Notes: generated by a model from the letters alone, not told the origin. Counted from the stretch's first letter, positions 15,138 through 28,148 are shown. The stretch: DNA of 64,000 nt from Musa acuminata AAA Group (GCF_036884655.1 NC_088348.1:22743501-22807500), one strand, 5' to 3'. Translations and numbers: made by a program.

Positions 15138-16236
15138 AGTGTTCTTGGCATCTCGCTGCCCTTCCACAACCATCCATCAACCCTCCACAACTGCCGAAAG
15201 CAATTCCCACAATTGCTTAAAAGATCGTCGCCAAATTTCGCCATCATCTCCACCACCACGGATCATCCTTTGATCTCCCCATGAATTGCAACAGGTTCTG
15301 GTTTTCTACCTTACTGCTGCTGTAATTTAGTTATCCTTATTTGAAAATCCCAAAAAAATTATTCCTATATTGCTGCATAAACTTTTCGTCATAAAGTTTT
15401 CATCTTTATGACGAAAGATACATTGCAGAATTCCAACCGTATAGCACCGTCTGTTTGATCTTGCTACTATGTTTTTTCTATCCAAATCTCTATGAAATTT
15501 GTACGCCATCTTTGATACTTCATAACAGCAGATTTCTCTTTGGTTTTGTCAAAAAATTCTCAATATAAACCATTGATATTTTACATCTAATATGCTATAC
15601 TTGAAAATCTGCATTGTAAAATTTTAGCCGCATAGCACTGATTGTTTGATCTTGATATTACGTTGTTTCTATCCAAATCAGTACGAAATTTTTATGATAG
15701 CTTTGACACTTCCTAATAGTAGATTTTCCTTTGTTTCATCAAAAAATTCTCAATATAAACTACTGATATTTTACATCCAATCTGCTATACTTAAAAATCT
15801 GTGCTGCAGAAAATTTCAGCCGCATATTGTTGCCTTAACCCATCTATTTGCAATCTTTTTTGAATGAAATTTCTTATACACTTCATAGATCATCTTGGCT
15901 TCCATCTAAGATTGATCTATTAAGGAATTAATCTCTAAAAATGATTCTGTGTTGCTGCAAATTTTCGTCGTAACCCGCTGAAATTTCTCGACGAGAATTC
16001 TGCAATTGCAACTTGTACCAATTTCCTTGTTGTTATACTGCCAAAATTTTCTTGATTAAATTAGACATCCTTGCTGTCATATAAACTGTGATTTTGCTAT
16101 CAATTCCCTCCTCAATTCTCTCAAGTTTTTGGTGAAAATTTTATCGAGAAACCGCTGTTTCTTCGACAATAATTCTGCTCTTACAAGACAACACAATTCT
16201 GCAGCAAACTTTCACTGATTTCTATCAAACCTATAC
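15138..16236 (+). other. Reina-like copy 1, long untranslated leader with an internal duplication
   Basis: 1.1 kb between primer site and gag with no long reading frame. A block containing ATAGCAC-GT-TGTTTGATCTTG is repeated with a period of about 191 bases (15440-15631 and 15632-15830). The same arrangement is present in copy 2 (58400-58800). Confidence 0.6.
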
Positions 16237-19200
16237 ATGCCTTTAACCCATCAACAAAAGAGAGATCTTAACATCACAGATTTGGAGTCATATACTATGA
16301 CATCTGAGGAGGCAATCAATGCTAAATTTGAAGCCTTTGAGGCACGAATGGAGGATAAGATTCGGACTCTCCTTATCGAATTCAGTTTGGGCCGACCACC
16401 AAGCCCGAAGAAATCATATCAAGGAGAGAGCTTTGTCCAATCACACTAAGCCCGAAGAGATGCCTTCTAAGGGAGGGGAGGCTCTATGACTGACCCCAAC
16501 TATCCATGCATGAGAGTGGATTTCCCTAGATGGGAAGAAGGAGACCCGATTGGTTGGATCTTACGCGCATAGCGATATTTTCGGTACCACAAAATCGCGG
16601 ATGTATCTATGGTGAAAATTGCAGCTATACATCTTGAAGGGGATGCTATACAGTGATTTGACTAGTTTAAACATACTTATGGAGTCCTTTCATGGTGACA
16701 ATTCAAAGAAGGATTGTTGATTCGCTTCAGACCAACCGATTACGAGAATATTGACGGACAACTAGCAAAGATCCAACAAACCTCCACCATTCAGGAGTAC
16801 CAAACCAGGTTTGAAAAGTTATATAATTAAACTCATGATTGGTCTCAAAAATAGCTATTGAGGACCTTCATTGAGGGCTTGAAGCCGGAGATCCGAGGAG
16901 AAGTTAAAGTGCGACAACCATATACGCTTATGGCAGCCATATCTTTCGCATGACATCAAGAGGAGCAATTGAACCATGAAGCTCAGAGGACTAGGGTCAC
17001 TCCTCAACCAGTAATATTGAAGCCCTCAGCCCCCCTACTATCGACCAAGTCCCTACACCAAAGAGGTTAACAAGAGAAGAGCTTCGGGAGCGATATACGA
17101 AGGGGTTATGTTGGCATTGTGACGAGCCGTGGAGCCGTGAGCATCGCTGTAGTAAAGCGAGACTTCTTATGATTGAACCAATAGAAAAAGATGTCATTGA
17201 ACATCCAGAAGAGAGCCTTAAACATAATAAAGAAGATGCAGAAGAAGAGCCACAACCGACCGACGTTACAGTACACACACTAGCTGGGTACTCAAACCCG
17301 CAAACGATGAAAGGGAGACATCTTATGATTGAACCAATAGAAGAAGAGGTCATTGAACATTCAGAAGAGAACCTTGAACATAAAGAAGATGCGGAAGAAG
17401 AGCCACAACTGACTGACGTTACAGTACACGCACTAGCCGGCTACTCAAACCCGTAAACGATGAAAGTTGGAGGCCTTCTCAAATAACAACCGATCACTAT
17501 TCTCATCGACACGGGCAGTACTACTAACTTCCTAAATAGTAAGCTTGCTGTTCGGATAGCATTACCTATCGAGAATCGCTGCAGGTTTGATGTTAAGGTC
17601 ATCGACGGACAGATTTTGAATTGTGATCGTAGGCGCCCGCAGGAGAAACTATTGCTGTAGGACCAAGAGATAATTGCAGATTTCTTCCTTCTCCCTCTTA
17701 ACAATCATGAGGCCATGCTTAGAATTAAATTGTTGACGACATTAGGTGATATTTCCTGGAATTTTATGAAACTAATTATGAAATTTTACAATAAGGAGAA
17801 ACAGGTGACATTGCACGGGAAACGTGGGGGCGACATAACAATGATTTGCACACAACAAATGGAGAAGGTTTTACATAAAGCATGCAGCAATTTTTTGGTA
17901 CAACTTGAGCAGCAAACTAAGGGAGAGCCAACAGAATTTGAAGATCCAAATCTATTTCCTTTGCTTGCTGAATTTTCAAATATATTTGACGAACCGCGCA
18001 ACCTACCTCTTACCTGTCGGCATGATCATTGTATAACGATTCTTCTAGGCAAATCTTCAGCAAATGCTCAGCCATATTAGTATCCACATCTCCATAAGGA
18101 TAAAATAGAAAGGATTGTAAAAGAGATGCTCGAAACAGGAGTTATTCGGCCAAGTTGCAACCTCTACTCTTCACCGGTGCTACTTGTACGCAAGAAGGAC
18201 GGAACAAGGTGAATATGTGTTGATTACCGAGCTCTCAATGGCATAACCATTAAGAACAAATACCTTATTCCAATAGTAGATAAATTACTAGATGAAAGGG
18301 AGCATAAATCTTCACAAAGCTGGACCTTTGATCCGGGTATCATCAAATACGAGCGTGCGAAGAAGACATACGGAAAACCACCTTTTGAACACACAACAAC
18401 CACGAATTTTTGCTTTCTTCAACAGAAGGTGGAATATCTTGGGCATATCATATCAGAGGAAGGTGTGGCAGTAGACCCCTTGAAAATTGGAGCAATGCAA
18501 AACTGGCCGACCCCGAGAAACATAAAATTGCTACATGGCTTTCTGGGTTTAACAGGCTACTACCACAAGTTCATAAAAAACTATGGGAAGATCAATGCAC
18601 CACTTACTTCCTTATTGGAAAAAGATGTCTTCCAATGGTCGAATAGAGGCTGCACTTACTTCGACAAACTTAAAGCAGCCATGACGATGACGCCGGTGCT
18701 AACACTACCATATTTCAACCGACCCTTCATTATTAAGGTCGACGCATCTGGAGTCGGAATTGGAGCCATTCTCATGTAAGATGGTCAACCACTTGCATAC
18801 ACTAGCAAGACATTATCTCCCTCCCATCAAAATAAGTCAATATATGATAAGGAGATGCTCGCCATTGTGCGCGCAGCAACGAGGTGGAGACTCTACATGA
18901 TTGGTCGACGATTTCAAATTAAAACCGACCATAAAAGCCTCAAGTACTTTTTGGAACGAAAGATATCATCCCCTAAGTAGCAAAAATGGGTAACAAAACT
19001 TCTTGGATTTGATTACGAAATAACTTACAAAAAGGGAAAAGAGAATATTCTTACAGATGCGCTTTCGCAGCTACCCGAGCAAGCTGAAGTTTCGACCATT
19101 TTACTTCCGACTAGCGACTTTCTTGAGAATATTAAGATGGAATGGTAGGAAGATTCAGAGACTAGTAAGATTATAAAAAAAAAATTGGAGGAAGCACCAA

Positions 19201-19626
19201 GCTCCGTGGCTCATTACAATTGGGATTAAAAAAAAATTACACTATAAGGGACGCATTGTGCTTATAATAAATTCTACTTGCATCTTCACGAGCAGATTTT
19301 GGACAAAGTTATTCTATATGCAGGGTACTAAATTGAAAAGGAGTACGACATATCACCCACAAATCGACGGCCAAACAGAAGTTGTAAATAGGTGCTTGGA
19401 GATAGCCCAAAGCCACCCACCAAATATGACTATCCAAGGAGAACTCCAGACCCAGCCAAGTACGATTATTGATCGACGGATCGTGACTCGAAGACGATGA
19501 CCCACTACTAAAGTGCTAATACAGTGGGTGAACCTACCAATAGAAGATGCCACTTGGGAGAATTATGACGACTTAAAGATCAAATTCCCAAAATTCATGA
19601 ATCGTCAACCTCGAGGACAAGGCTGA
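16237..19626 (+). pseudogene. Reina-like gag-pol polyprotein, copy 1, broken
   Basis: Gag starts MPLTHQQKRDLNITDL at 16237 and continues with MRVDFPRWEEGDPIGWI. The zinc-knuckle region (CWHCDEPWSREHRC) is near 17110-17155. A 156-bp in-frame tandem duplication (17169-17324 and 17325 onward) repeats the acidic segment IEPIE..VIEH. The protease motif is LIDTGSTTNF near 17500-17530. RT begins LYSSPVLLVRKKDGT; the strand that should read KLDLRSGYHQIR is one base out of frame (18300-18400), and the segment from GHYEF to the QQKVEYLGH block is missing, which removes the YxDD catalytic centre. RNase H is recognisable (IIKVDASGVGIGAIL; TDHKSLKYFL). Integrase is reduced to its last part ([13 protein letters not shown], 19350-19390). 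The frame ends with a chromodomain-like ATWENYDDLK. Many in-frame stops. Not functional. Confidence 0.88.
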
Positions 19627-19643
19627 TTTGAAGAGGGCGGGTC

Positions 19644-19995
19644 TGTTAGGACTCTAGTTAGGGAGTCCTAATTGAGAGGGACATTTATGTAAAACCTACC
19701 TAAGTCGACCCCTATTAAAGAGGTGAAGAGGCCGGCTAGGGTTAGGAGGTTGTTTCTTAAAAAAGAATAAGGAGTTGTAAAGGAATAGGAGTCTTGAGTA
19801 GGAGTCCTATTAGGAGTTAGGGTTTAGAAGCCCTATAAATAGTCATGTATTCCTCCTCTTTTCATAAGCAATAGATGAATATTTTCTACAGCCTTTGAGC
19901 AGCAACTTGGAGGGAGGAACCCCTATAGAGTTTCAAGGAGGCCGATCCCCTAAAGAGATCAACCCCCAAGTTTAGAATCTGCAAGGGTTCTAACA
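19644..19995 (+). repeat. Reina-like copy 1, 3' LTR
   Basis: 352 bases, TGTTAGGACTC to GGTTCTAACA, preceded by the polypurine tract GAAGAGGGCGGGTC (19630-19643). Confidence 0.9.
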
Positions 19996-20000
19996 TTTGC

Positions 20001-20842
20001 CACCTTGCCTTTCTTGATTTTCTCCTCGTCTTCGGAGGAGCTCAATTCATCCCAATTTTTATTCTTTCAAAGTAAGTAGTTCCGTTCTTTTTGCCTTTTA
20101 ATTTTTATTTCATTTGTAGTTTAAGTTCACCATCACTTGAGCTTATGCTCGAATGGTCTTCATGTGTTCTATGTCTCAAATCCTTCATATCCTTTGGAAG
20201 GTTGTTCTCGAGTTTTCTTTTTGTCACATTGTTTATTTCGTAGGTAATTAAAGACCCAATTAGTTCTTCGAGTGGAAATATTTTAATGTCCTTGGCCTCT
20301 TGAATGGCCATAACTTTTGGATCCCAACTTTTTGGTAGGGATCTTAAGATTTTAGTTACTAGTTCAAGGTTAGAAAAACTTTTACCAAGGGTTTTAAGTC
20401 CATTGATGATATCCGTGAAACGGGTGTACATGTCTCCGATGAACTCACTTGGTTTCATTCGAAAAAGTTCGTAAGAGTGCACAAGAATGTTGATTTTGGA
20501 CTCTTTCACTCGACTAGTGCCTTCATGAGTGACCTCAAGAGTTCTCTAAATATCAAAAGCCGAATCATAAATCGAAACGCGATTAAATTCATTTTTGTCA
20601 AGTGCATAATATAAGGCATTCATAGCCTTTGCGTTTAAAGCAAAAACTTTCTTCTTCGATTCATCCCATTCGCTCATTGGAAGAGAAGATTTTTGAAATC
20701 CATTTTCGATAATATTCCAAAACTCGAGATTCAACGAAAGTAAGAAAACTCTCATTCGAGTTTTCCAATAAGTGTAGTCCGTCCCATTGAAAAAGGAAGG
20801 ACGAATGAGAGAGTGACCCTCTTGAAAGCTGTAAAGAGTCAT
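20001..20842 (-). pseudogene. Gag of element A, broken
   Basis: From the ATG at 20842 the minus strand encodes a gag like that of element F (shared segments: YTYWKTRMRVFL, LNAKAMNALYYALDKNEFNR, GDMYTRFTDI, ILRSLPKSWDPKV, PLEELIGSL.TYE, HSSISSSDGELKLQMK). An in-frame TAG lies at about 20546, at a position that is Trp in F. The C-terminal end is interrupted at 20000 by the gypsy insertion, with its continuation at 14700-14724. Confidence 0.85.
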
Positions 20843-20875
20843 TTCTATTTAGGTGTTAAACCAAAGTAGAAAATC

Positions 20876-20892
20876 ATCACTCTAATACAAAT
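20876..20892 (-). other. Degraded primer binding site of element A
   Basis: Minus strand TTGTATTAGAGT next to the 5' LTR, in the place where element F has TGGTATCAGAGC. Confidence 0.6.
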
Positions 20893-22436
20893 TGTTAGGA
20901 TCGGAGTGGCACTAAGAGGGGGGGGGGGGGGGGGGGGGTGAATTAATACAGCGGATTAAAACTTGTAAGTTTAAAAATGAATTCGTAAATACTAGGAGAT
21001 TTCGTTTCGATAGTAACTTGAGTAGATGAAAACCGAAAGCTAACAGTAGTGTAAATAAAATTTCAGGAAAGTAAGAACTCACACATTCAAGGAACACACT
21101 AATTTAAAGTGGTTCGGTCAAAATAACCTACATCCACTTACGAAGCCTTCTTCGAAGAGGCTCCCAACTTCCGCTAGCAAATCACTTTGAAGGGGAAGGA
21201 CAAATACCCCTCTTATAACCTTTTATAGTGGTTCACACTCTTATAAATTTTCAACGAGAAAGAAGGAGGTGAACACTCAAGCAATTGAAAACAAGACTTG
21301 CTAAAGATTTTGCTAAGGCTTTTATCTCAATCTATTGCTTCTCAAATGTTGTATTCTTTGCTGAGAATTGAAGGGTATTTATAGGCCCCAAGAGGATTCA
21401 AATTTAGGCTCCAAATTTTGAATTCTCTTGGGTTCCCGATGTTGGCAGTGCCACCGCCTGTCAGTGTCTGACACTCATAGTGTACTGGCAGTGCCACCGC
21501 TGGACCTCTCGGGTGCTAGGCGGTGGATCCTCGGGTTTTGGGCGGTGCCACCGCCCGACTTTTCGGTCATTGGTTAGGCTTCAAATCCAGCCCAAACCAA
21601 GTTATATTCTGGCCCAGTTGGCCCCTAACTAGGATATAGGATTATCCCTTAATCCTAACCCTAATTACATGTAAACTACGTAACTGAAAACATAGTCTTA
21701 AGCAAGTTTTTAACCGGCAAATGTTGAGTCTCCTTCCGGTGAGCTTTCCGACGATCTTTCGGCGGATTTCCGATACACCCTCGGATTTCTTCTAACGGAC
21801 TCCTAGTAGGCTCCCGATCTTGTGGCGAGTTCAGCGAGTAGATGAGCCTTCTCGGTGATCTCCGTGAACCTCCGACGATCTCTTCGGTGGACTTCCGAAA
21901 ACTTTGACAAGTCCCCGATTTCTTCTTGGTTGGTTCCGGCAGCATCTCCGACGAATCTTCGGACTCTCGAACACCCATCGAACTTACTCTGGTAGACTTA
22001 CTTTATGTCTTCAAGCTATCATAGTTAATCCTGCACATATAAAACAAAAGTTCGATCTAGACAATTACTCCTAAGCAATTAATCAAGTTTTCCGGCATGT
22101 CATTGGTCCCTCGACGCTTCGTCCGATTCTTCGGTGCATCGTCCTCTCTTGTGGCCTATTGCCTAATCGGTCAGTTAACTCCGAAACTCCGATATCCTTG
22201 GCGCAATATCCGCTCTTCTTGGTCTGATGCCCAAATCCATGGCCCGAAGCCTTCTATCGATATGTCGACCAATCCACTGGCCCGGCGTCCAATCTTCTGA
22301 CATGTTCCTCCAGTACAACATGATTTTTCTACTTTAATTGTCTCATCCTAAACGAAGCATCCTACGTCACTCAAAACGTAGATTAAATCATAAACACATA
22401 TCAAGTAGTTTCATCATCAAAATACGAGATTCAACA
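20893..22436 (-). repeat. Element A, 5' LTR
   Basis: 1544-base repeat matching 10065-11609. It contains a run of 21 G at 20918-20938 (plus strand), near the 3' end of the LTR in element orientation, where the other LTRs have shorter C tracts. Confidence 0.92.
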
Positions 22437-22441
22437 AATTG

Positions 22442-23590
22442 TTCTGGGTTAATCAACTTGCTTATATGCATTTTGAGATGATTGGTAAGAAATTTTGTAA
22501 GGATTTTGTAGGCCATATTGCAAAGTGCAATCTAAATTCCTTAATGTGGACAACATTGGAGGATTTAAGGATGTAGGCCAAGTATGACCCGAACTTCCAA
22601 GGATGAAGACACTAGAATGAAATTCAACAACAGAAGCTAATAGGTTATCTTTAATCTCATTCCAAAATTTATTATAAAATTTAATATTAAGATCATCCGA
22701 ACCAAAGCTTTTACCGACCCCCAATTACGAAAGGGCCAATTTGATTTCAACAAATGAGAAAGGCTAAATTAACGATGAGTGATCAAAATTTGAAATCGTC
22801 GGAAAAGAAGGTCAATGGCTCCAATTGGGAAGGCATAGATTTGAAAGTTGGCAAAAGCCAGAGGAAGAATGAAGTTAGTGTTTATGTAATATATGAAGAA
22901 TAAAGTGAGTATTTATGCAATCAGGATAGTCATTGGATTTGATGAGCCTAATCTAAATCTTCCTTCTTCTAAGGGAGAAGACTCATTGAAAATAGTTAAT
23001 GTTTTTATCTCCCTCATTAATTCATTGGACTTTGATCTAATTTATCATTTGATATAAAGTTATCTATTAAGGGCAGACAACTTATTGGTAAAGCTGATCT
23101 AACCCAATAAATTTAGAATCAGTTATGAGTATTCAAAGAGTCATTTTGCTCAAAGGATGAGATAGCCTTCATGGTACCTTAATTTAGTTTTTTAGGGCTT
23201 TTTCATTTTATATTTATCCAATGGTTAATCTCTTTCAGAAAAGAGCGCATATTTTTATGGAAAGGAGAGCTATCTTATCCACAACAAATGTTAGCCTAAG
23301 AATATTTAATAAAAGATTAGAAGTCAAAATTAAGCAGCTAATGTGTTAAACTTAAAGTTAGAGAATTTTTTTGAGCTGTATAGAAAAGTGATCTTAGCTT
23401 AATGAAAAGAAACGAATGATTCGAAGCTACTTTAGAGGGATGAGAGACGATTATGTCATTAAGCACTAACTTTCAAATTGAATTAATAAGAATTTTTTCA
23501 AATTTAGCTGACACTCGATAGATACTATAACGATTATTGCATCAAGTAAATTTTAAATCAGTAAACCTATCATCAGAAAGACTATTCAAG
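22442..23590 (-). mobile_element. LINE remnant, 5' part: linker and start of reverse transcriptase
   Basis: Minus-strand translation includes GSDDLNIKFYNKFWNEIKDNLLASV near 22620-22700, the counterpart of the GPDGFN...FFKKFW opening of plant L1 reverse transcriptases. The sequence then stops at the AATTG duplication and resumes beyond element A at 10064. The upstream portion (22760-23590) fits the endonuclease-RT linker but is too decayed to assign firmly; the 5' boundary is not seen. Confidence 0.65.
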
Positions 23591-23602
23591 AAGATAAAAT
23601 AC

Positions 23603-24262
23603 TGTTGGGTCCAGCCGTGGGCTTGGACAAATTTGGGCCATGAGCCCAAATCAAAGAAATCAAAAGAGATAGGGTTTGGTGAGGTGTGCGTAGTAAGATT
23701 GCAGCGTGCAGCGTGCAGAGGAAAGAGGAGAGAGAAATAGAGAGAGAAAGATTAGGTTTTTGAGTTTTCTGCTTGACGATCGGTGGCTAAACGTTATCAG
23801 TTTCGACCCAAATTTTATGTGGAGAATCCTTGCAGCAAACTCTACAATCCTAACGGTGTTGATCTGCAGTTTACCCTCTCTAAGGTACTTTCCTGTGATA
23901 TCCACTTTGTGAGACCTAGAATTCTCTTTTGAGGAGATCCATCCTATACGATGAAGATATGCTATTCTTGAGCCAAGATTTATGATCTTGATGTTATTCT
24001 AGAGAAGACTTACTGTAAATCTGTTATCATTATTATTGATAGTGGAAGTTTGAGGTGGACTACGGTCCCGTGATTTTTCTCACATTGGGTTTTCCACGTT
24101 AAAAAGATTTGGTCTCACTGTGTAGTTGATTTTTGCTCTATTGTTTATGCTGTGCTGGTTAATATTTTCATTTGGATATCAAGTTGGTATTTTGATGAGG
24201 AACCCATTTTGATACACAAAGAGGGAAAAGAATATTCCGCTTTAACAGGTTTCTTCCCAACA
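23603..24262 (+). repeat. Element E, 5' LTR
   Basis: 660 bases, TGTTGGGTCC to CTTCCCAACA; followed at 24265-24276 by TGGTATAAGAGC, a primer site for initiator tRNA-Met with one mismatch. Confidence 0.92.
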
Positions 24263-24312
24263 AGTGGTATAAGAGCCAGGTTGTTTGGTGCTAGTTTTCT
24301 TGTGTGATTGAA

Positions 24313-27300
24313 ATGAAGCAGTTAGATGGTATGATTAAATTGAACTCATCAAATTATTCCACTTGGAGGCGTATGATGAAAGATTTGCTTTATTGCAAAG
24401 ATTTGTATAAGCCTATCAAGGTTAACGATAAACCTTCTACTATGGACGATGAAGAATGAGAAGTTCAACATTGAAAAGCCATTACCTATATTAGAAGATG
24501 GATGAATATAAACTTGCATGAGCATATTTCTGATGAAACCAGAGCTGATGTTGTTTGGCAAAGGTTAGAAAACCTCTTTGCGAAAAAGACAGTGGGAAAT
24601 AAAATTTCTCTCCTCAGAAGGCTTGTAAATTTGAAGTATAAAGATGGTGGTAACATTGTTGAGCACATAAGCCTATTTCAGAGTCTTGCAAACAAGTTGG
24701 TTGTTATGAAAATGAATATAGATGATGAGATGCAGGGATTATTACTTCTCAGCTCTTTATCAGAAAGTTGGAAAACGTATGTGGTGACTATTTGTAACTT
24801 CATGCCAGAGGGGACTCTAACTATAGATATGGTTAAAGACATTTGCTAAATGAAGATGCCAGAAGGAAAGAACAGGGTGAATCTTCTTATGGGGCATTTG
24901 TTACTGAAAAATAAGAAAGACGTGGAAGAAGTCATAGCAGAAATCCACATGGTTATAGAGGAAGATCCAAGTCTAGAAGAGATATCAAATGTTTTCACTG
25001 TAATAGGCCAGGTCACATGAAGAAAGAGTGTAGGTTTTGGAAGCGAGAATAGATTGAAATGAAGAAAAATGAGAAAGAGACCAATATAGTTGCTGCTGAA
25101 GGTAATACCACTATTGTTTGTGATGAAAGTTGTGTTAGTCTTATAGCTCAGGACAGTAATTGGATAATTGACTCTGGTGCTTCATTTCATGTTACTTCTC
25201 ATGGTGATTTCTTTAGATCTTACACTGCTGGTGATTTTGGTAATGTCAGAATGGGAAACAGTAGTACATCTAAGATTATGGGTATTGGAGATATTTGCTT
25301 AGAGACCAGTATTGGAAGCAAATTGATACTCAAAGATGTAAGGCATGTTCCAGATATTTGTCTTAACTTGATATCTACAGGTAGACTTGATGATGAGGGC
25401 TTTGCACATTATTTTGGTGAAAGTAAATGGAAACTCACTAAAGGTTCTTTAATTGTAGCAAAAGGAAAGAAGATTAACTCTTTTTATGTCATGGAAGCTA
25501 AGCTACACAAAGGAGAGATTAATGCAATTCAAAAAGGTAAAAGTATAGATCTTTGGCATAAGAGGCTTGGTCATATCAGCGAGAAGGGACTTCAAACTCT
25601 TGCTAGAAAGCAGTTCTTACCAGAGTTGCAAGGTATATCTCTTAAATCTTGTGATTATTGCTTAGCTGGAAAAAAACATAGAGTTACATTTCAGACATAT
25701 CCATCATCTAGAAGATCAGATGTTATTGATTTAGTTCATACTAATGTTTGTACTATGCAAACTAGAACTCTTGGAGGTGCTCTTTATTTTGTTACTTTTA
25801 TTGATGACCATTCTAGAAAAGTATGGGCTTTTGCTTTGAAATCTAAAGACTAGGTACTCGATGTTTTCAAGGAGTTTCATGTTAGTGTTGAAAGAGAAAC
25901 TGGCAGAAAACTAAAATGTATTCGATCAGATAATGGTGGCGAGTACAGGGGTCCTTTTGAGAATTATTGCAGGTTTCATGGTATCAGGCTTGAGAAAACA
26001 ATTCCTAAAACTCCTCAACAGAACAGAACCATTGAAGAAAGGATTAGGTATATGCTTTCCCATACCAAGTTACCAAAGTCATTTTGGGGGGAGGCAATGA
26101 GAACTACAGTTGATCTGATAAATCTTTCTCCATCAGTTCCTCTGCAAGGTGATGTTCCAGAGAGAGTATGGAGAGGAAAAGATATATCTTATAATCACTT
26201 AAAAGTCTTTGGGTGTAAAGCATTTGTTCATATTCCCAAAGATGAGAGGTACAAGCTTGATAGTAAAGCAAAAGCATGTATCTTCTTGGGATATGGTCAT
26301 GAAGAGTTTGGGTACAGATTATGGGATCCAGTGAACAATAAGATTATTAGAATCAGAGATGTTGTGTTTCTTGAAGACCAATTGTTTGATGATGGTGATA
26401 ATGTTGAGAAGCCAGAAACCTCTGTTTATATTCCTTGGAGTTTGGGTCCAGTTCCTTCACCTGTAGTTCATGATGATCATGGGGGAGATGAACAAGAAGA
26501 TCATGGTGAGAATGTAAGTGATGATACTCCTACAGTTGATGACGCTGAACCAACTGAACAAGCACCTCCACCACCAGTTGAGATTCCATTGAGAAGATCC
26601 ACTAGAGAGCAACAACCATCTACCAGATATCCTCCACATGAGTATGTTATGCTTACTGACGGGGGAGAGCTAGAAATTTACCAAGAAGTTATTCTACATG
26701 AGAATAAGAATGAGTGGGTTAAAGCCATACAAGAAGAGATGAGATCCTTACTTGAGAACCACACTTATGACTTGGTAAAATTGCCTAAAGAGAAGAAAGC
26801 TCTCAAGAATAAGTGGGTTTACAAATTGAAGACTGAAAGCAATAACTCACAACAGAGATACAAGGCACGACTAGTTGTGAAAGGATTCAGTCAGAAGAAA
26901 GGTATTGACTTTGAAGAAATATTTTCTCCGGTTGTAAAAATGTTCTCTATCCGAGTTGTTCTTGGTTTGGCTTCCCGCTTGAATTTAGAAGTTGAACAAC
27001 TTGATGTAAAAACAGCATTTCTTCATGGTGACTTAGAAGAAGAAATTTACATGGAGCAACCAGAATGTTTCAAAGTCAAGGGAAAAGAAAATCTGGTATG
27101 TAAGCTTAAGAAAAGCTTATATGGACTCAAACAGGCACCTAGATAGTGGTATAAGAAGTTTGATTCATTTATGATGTGCCAAGAGTATGATAGAACCACA
27201 TCTGATCATTGTGTGTTTATGAAAAAATTTTCAGATGATGATTTTATTATTTTACTGCTATATGTTAATGATATGCTGATTGTTGGCCATAATGTTGGAA

Positions 27301-28148
27301 AAATTGAAAAGCTTAAAAAAGAGCTAAATAAGTCTTTTGCTATGAAAGACTTGGGATCGGTGAAACAAATATTTGGCATGAAGATTCTTCGTGATAGGAA
27401 GAAAATAAAGATTTGGCTATCTCAGGAGACTTACATTGAAAAGGTTCTTGAAGGATTCAACATGAGTAAAGCCAAAGTAGTTTGTTCCCCACTTGCAGGT
27501 CATTTCAAGCTTAGTTCGAAATAATGTCCTACAAGTGAGAAAGAAAAAGAAGAAATGTCTAGAGTGCCTTACTCATCTGCAGTAGGTAGTTTGATGTATG
27601 CTATGGTTTGTACTAGGCCAGATATAGCTCATGCAGTTGGAGTTGTCAACCGATTTCTCTCTAATCCTGGAAAGGAACATTGGGCAGCAGTGAAATGGAT
27701 ATTAAGATATCTAAGAGGTACTTCCAGGTTATGTTTATGTTTTGACAGTGATGAACCTGTGTTAGAAGGCTACACAGATGCAAACATGGCAGGTGATACT
27801 GATTCCAGGAAGTCCACTTCGGGATTCTTGATGACATTTGCAGGAGGAGCAGTCTCTTGGCAGTCTAAGTTACAGAAGTGTGTTGCTCTATCAACAACAG
27901 AAGCAGAATACATAGCAGTTACTGAAGCTTGTAAGGAAACTTTATGGATGAAAAAGTTTCTACAGGAATTGGGCTTGAAACAGGAAGGATATACTGTTTA
28001 CTGTGATAGTCAGAGTGCTATTCACCTCTCCAAGAATTCAACATACCATTCTAGATCCAAGCATATTGATGTGAGACATCATTGGATTTGTGATATGCTT
28101 GAGATGAAAGAATTACAGTTGGAAAAAGTGCATACTAATGAGAATTGA
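24313..28148 (+). pseudogene. Element E gag-pol polyprotein, broken
   Basis: Gag begins MKQLDGMIKLNSSNYSTW at 24313; stops follow at about 24457 and 24847. The zinc knuckle C-x2-C-x4-H-x4-C (CFHCNRPGHMKKEC) is at 24990-25031. Protease DSGASFHVT is near 25170. The integrase HHCC region (LWHKRLGHISEKG ... CDYCLAGK) is at 25550-25680. The first catalytic Asp is replaced (HTNVCTM where relatives have TDVCGP), the second is kept (SDNGGEY, 25927), and the third region is shortened so that the usual catalytic Glu block is lost. RT is complete in outline, but the YVDD box reads YVND (27261-27272) and a TAG interrupts it after QAPR (27144-27146). RNase H motifs (YTDANMAG, STTEAEYIA, HIDVRHHWI) reach 28148. 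The last codons lie beyond element F at 36426-36477 (KEKLEACRRRAGLVQPTI, stop). Confidence 0.93.

Larger units (their letters stand above)
14730..19995 (+). mobile_element. Reina-like Ty3/gypsy chromovirus, copy 1 (defective)
   Basis: 5266 bases with LTRs of 394 and 352 bases and target duplication TTTGC (14725-14729, 19996-20000). Order: LTR, tRNA-Met primer site, long leader, gag, protease, RT, RNase H, residual integrase, C-terminal chromodomain-like segment, polypurine tract, LTR. Small size, short LTRs and the chromodomain end (WVNLPIEDATWENYDDLK) suggest the Reina clade. It lies inside the end of the gag gene of element A: gag sequence resumes on both sides of the duplication. Confidence 0.88.
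10065..22436 (-). mobile_element. Element A: gag-only Sirevirus-like LTR retrotransposon (old copy), split by a gypsy element
   Basis: The ends are two direct repeats of 1545 and 1544 bases starting TGTTAGGAT and ending GATTCAACA, flanked by the 5-bp target duplication AATTG (10060-10064 and 22437-22441). On the minus strand the order is 5' LTR, degraded tRNA-Met primer site, gag, long non-coding region, polypurine tract, 3' LTR. No protease, integrase or RT is found, so it is non-autonomous. A 5.3-kb Reina-like gypsy element sits in the 3' end of gag. The same family as element F (28160-36420), but F has longer LTRs and far fewer lesions. It inserted into the RT region of a LINE. Confidence 0.9.
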
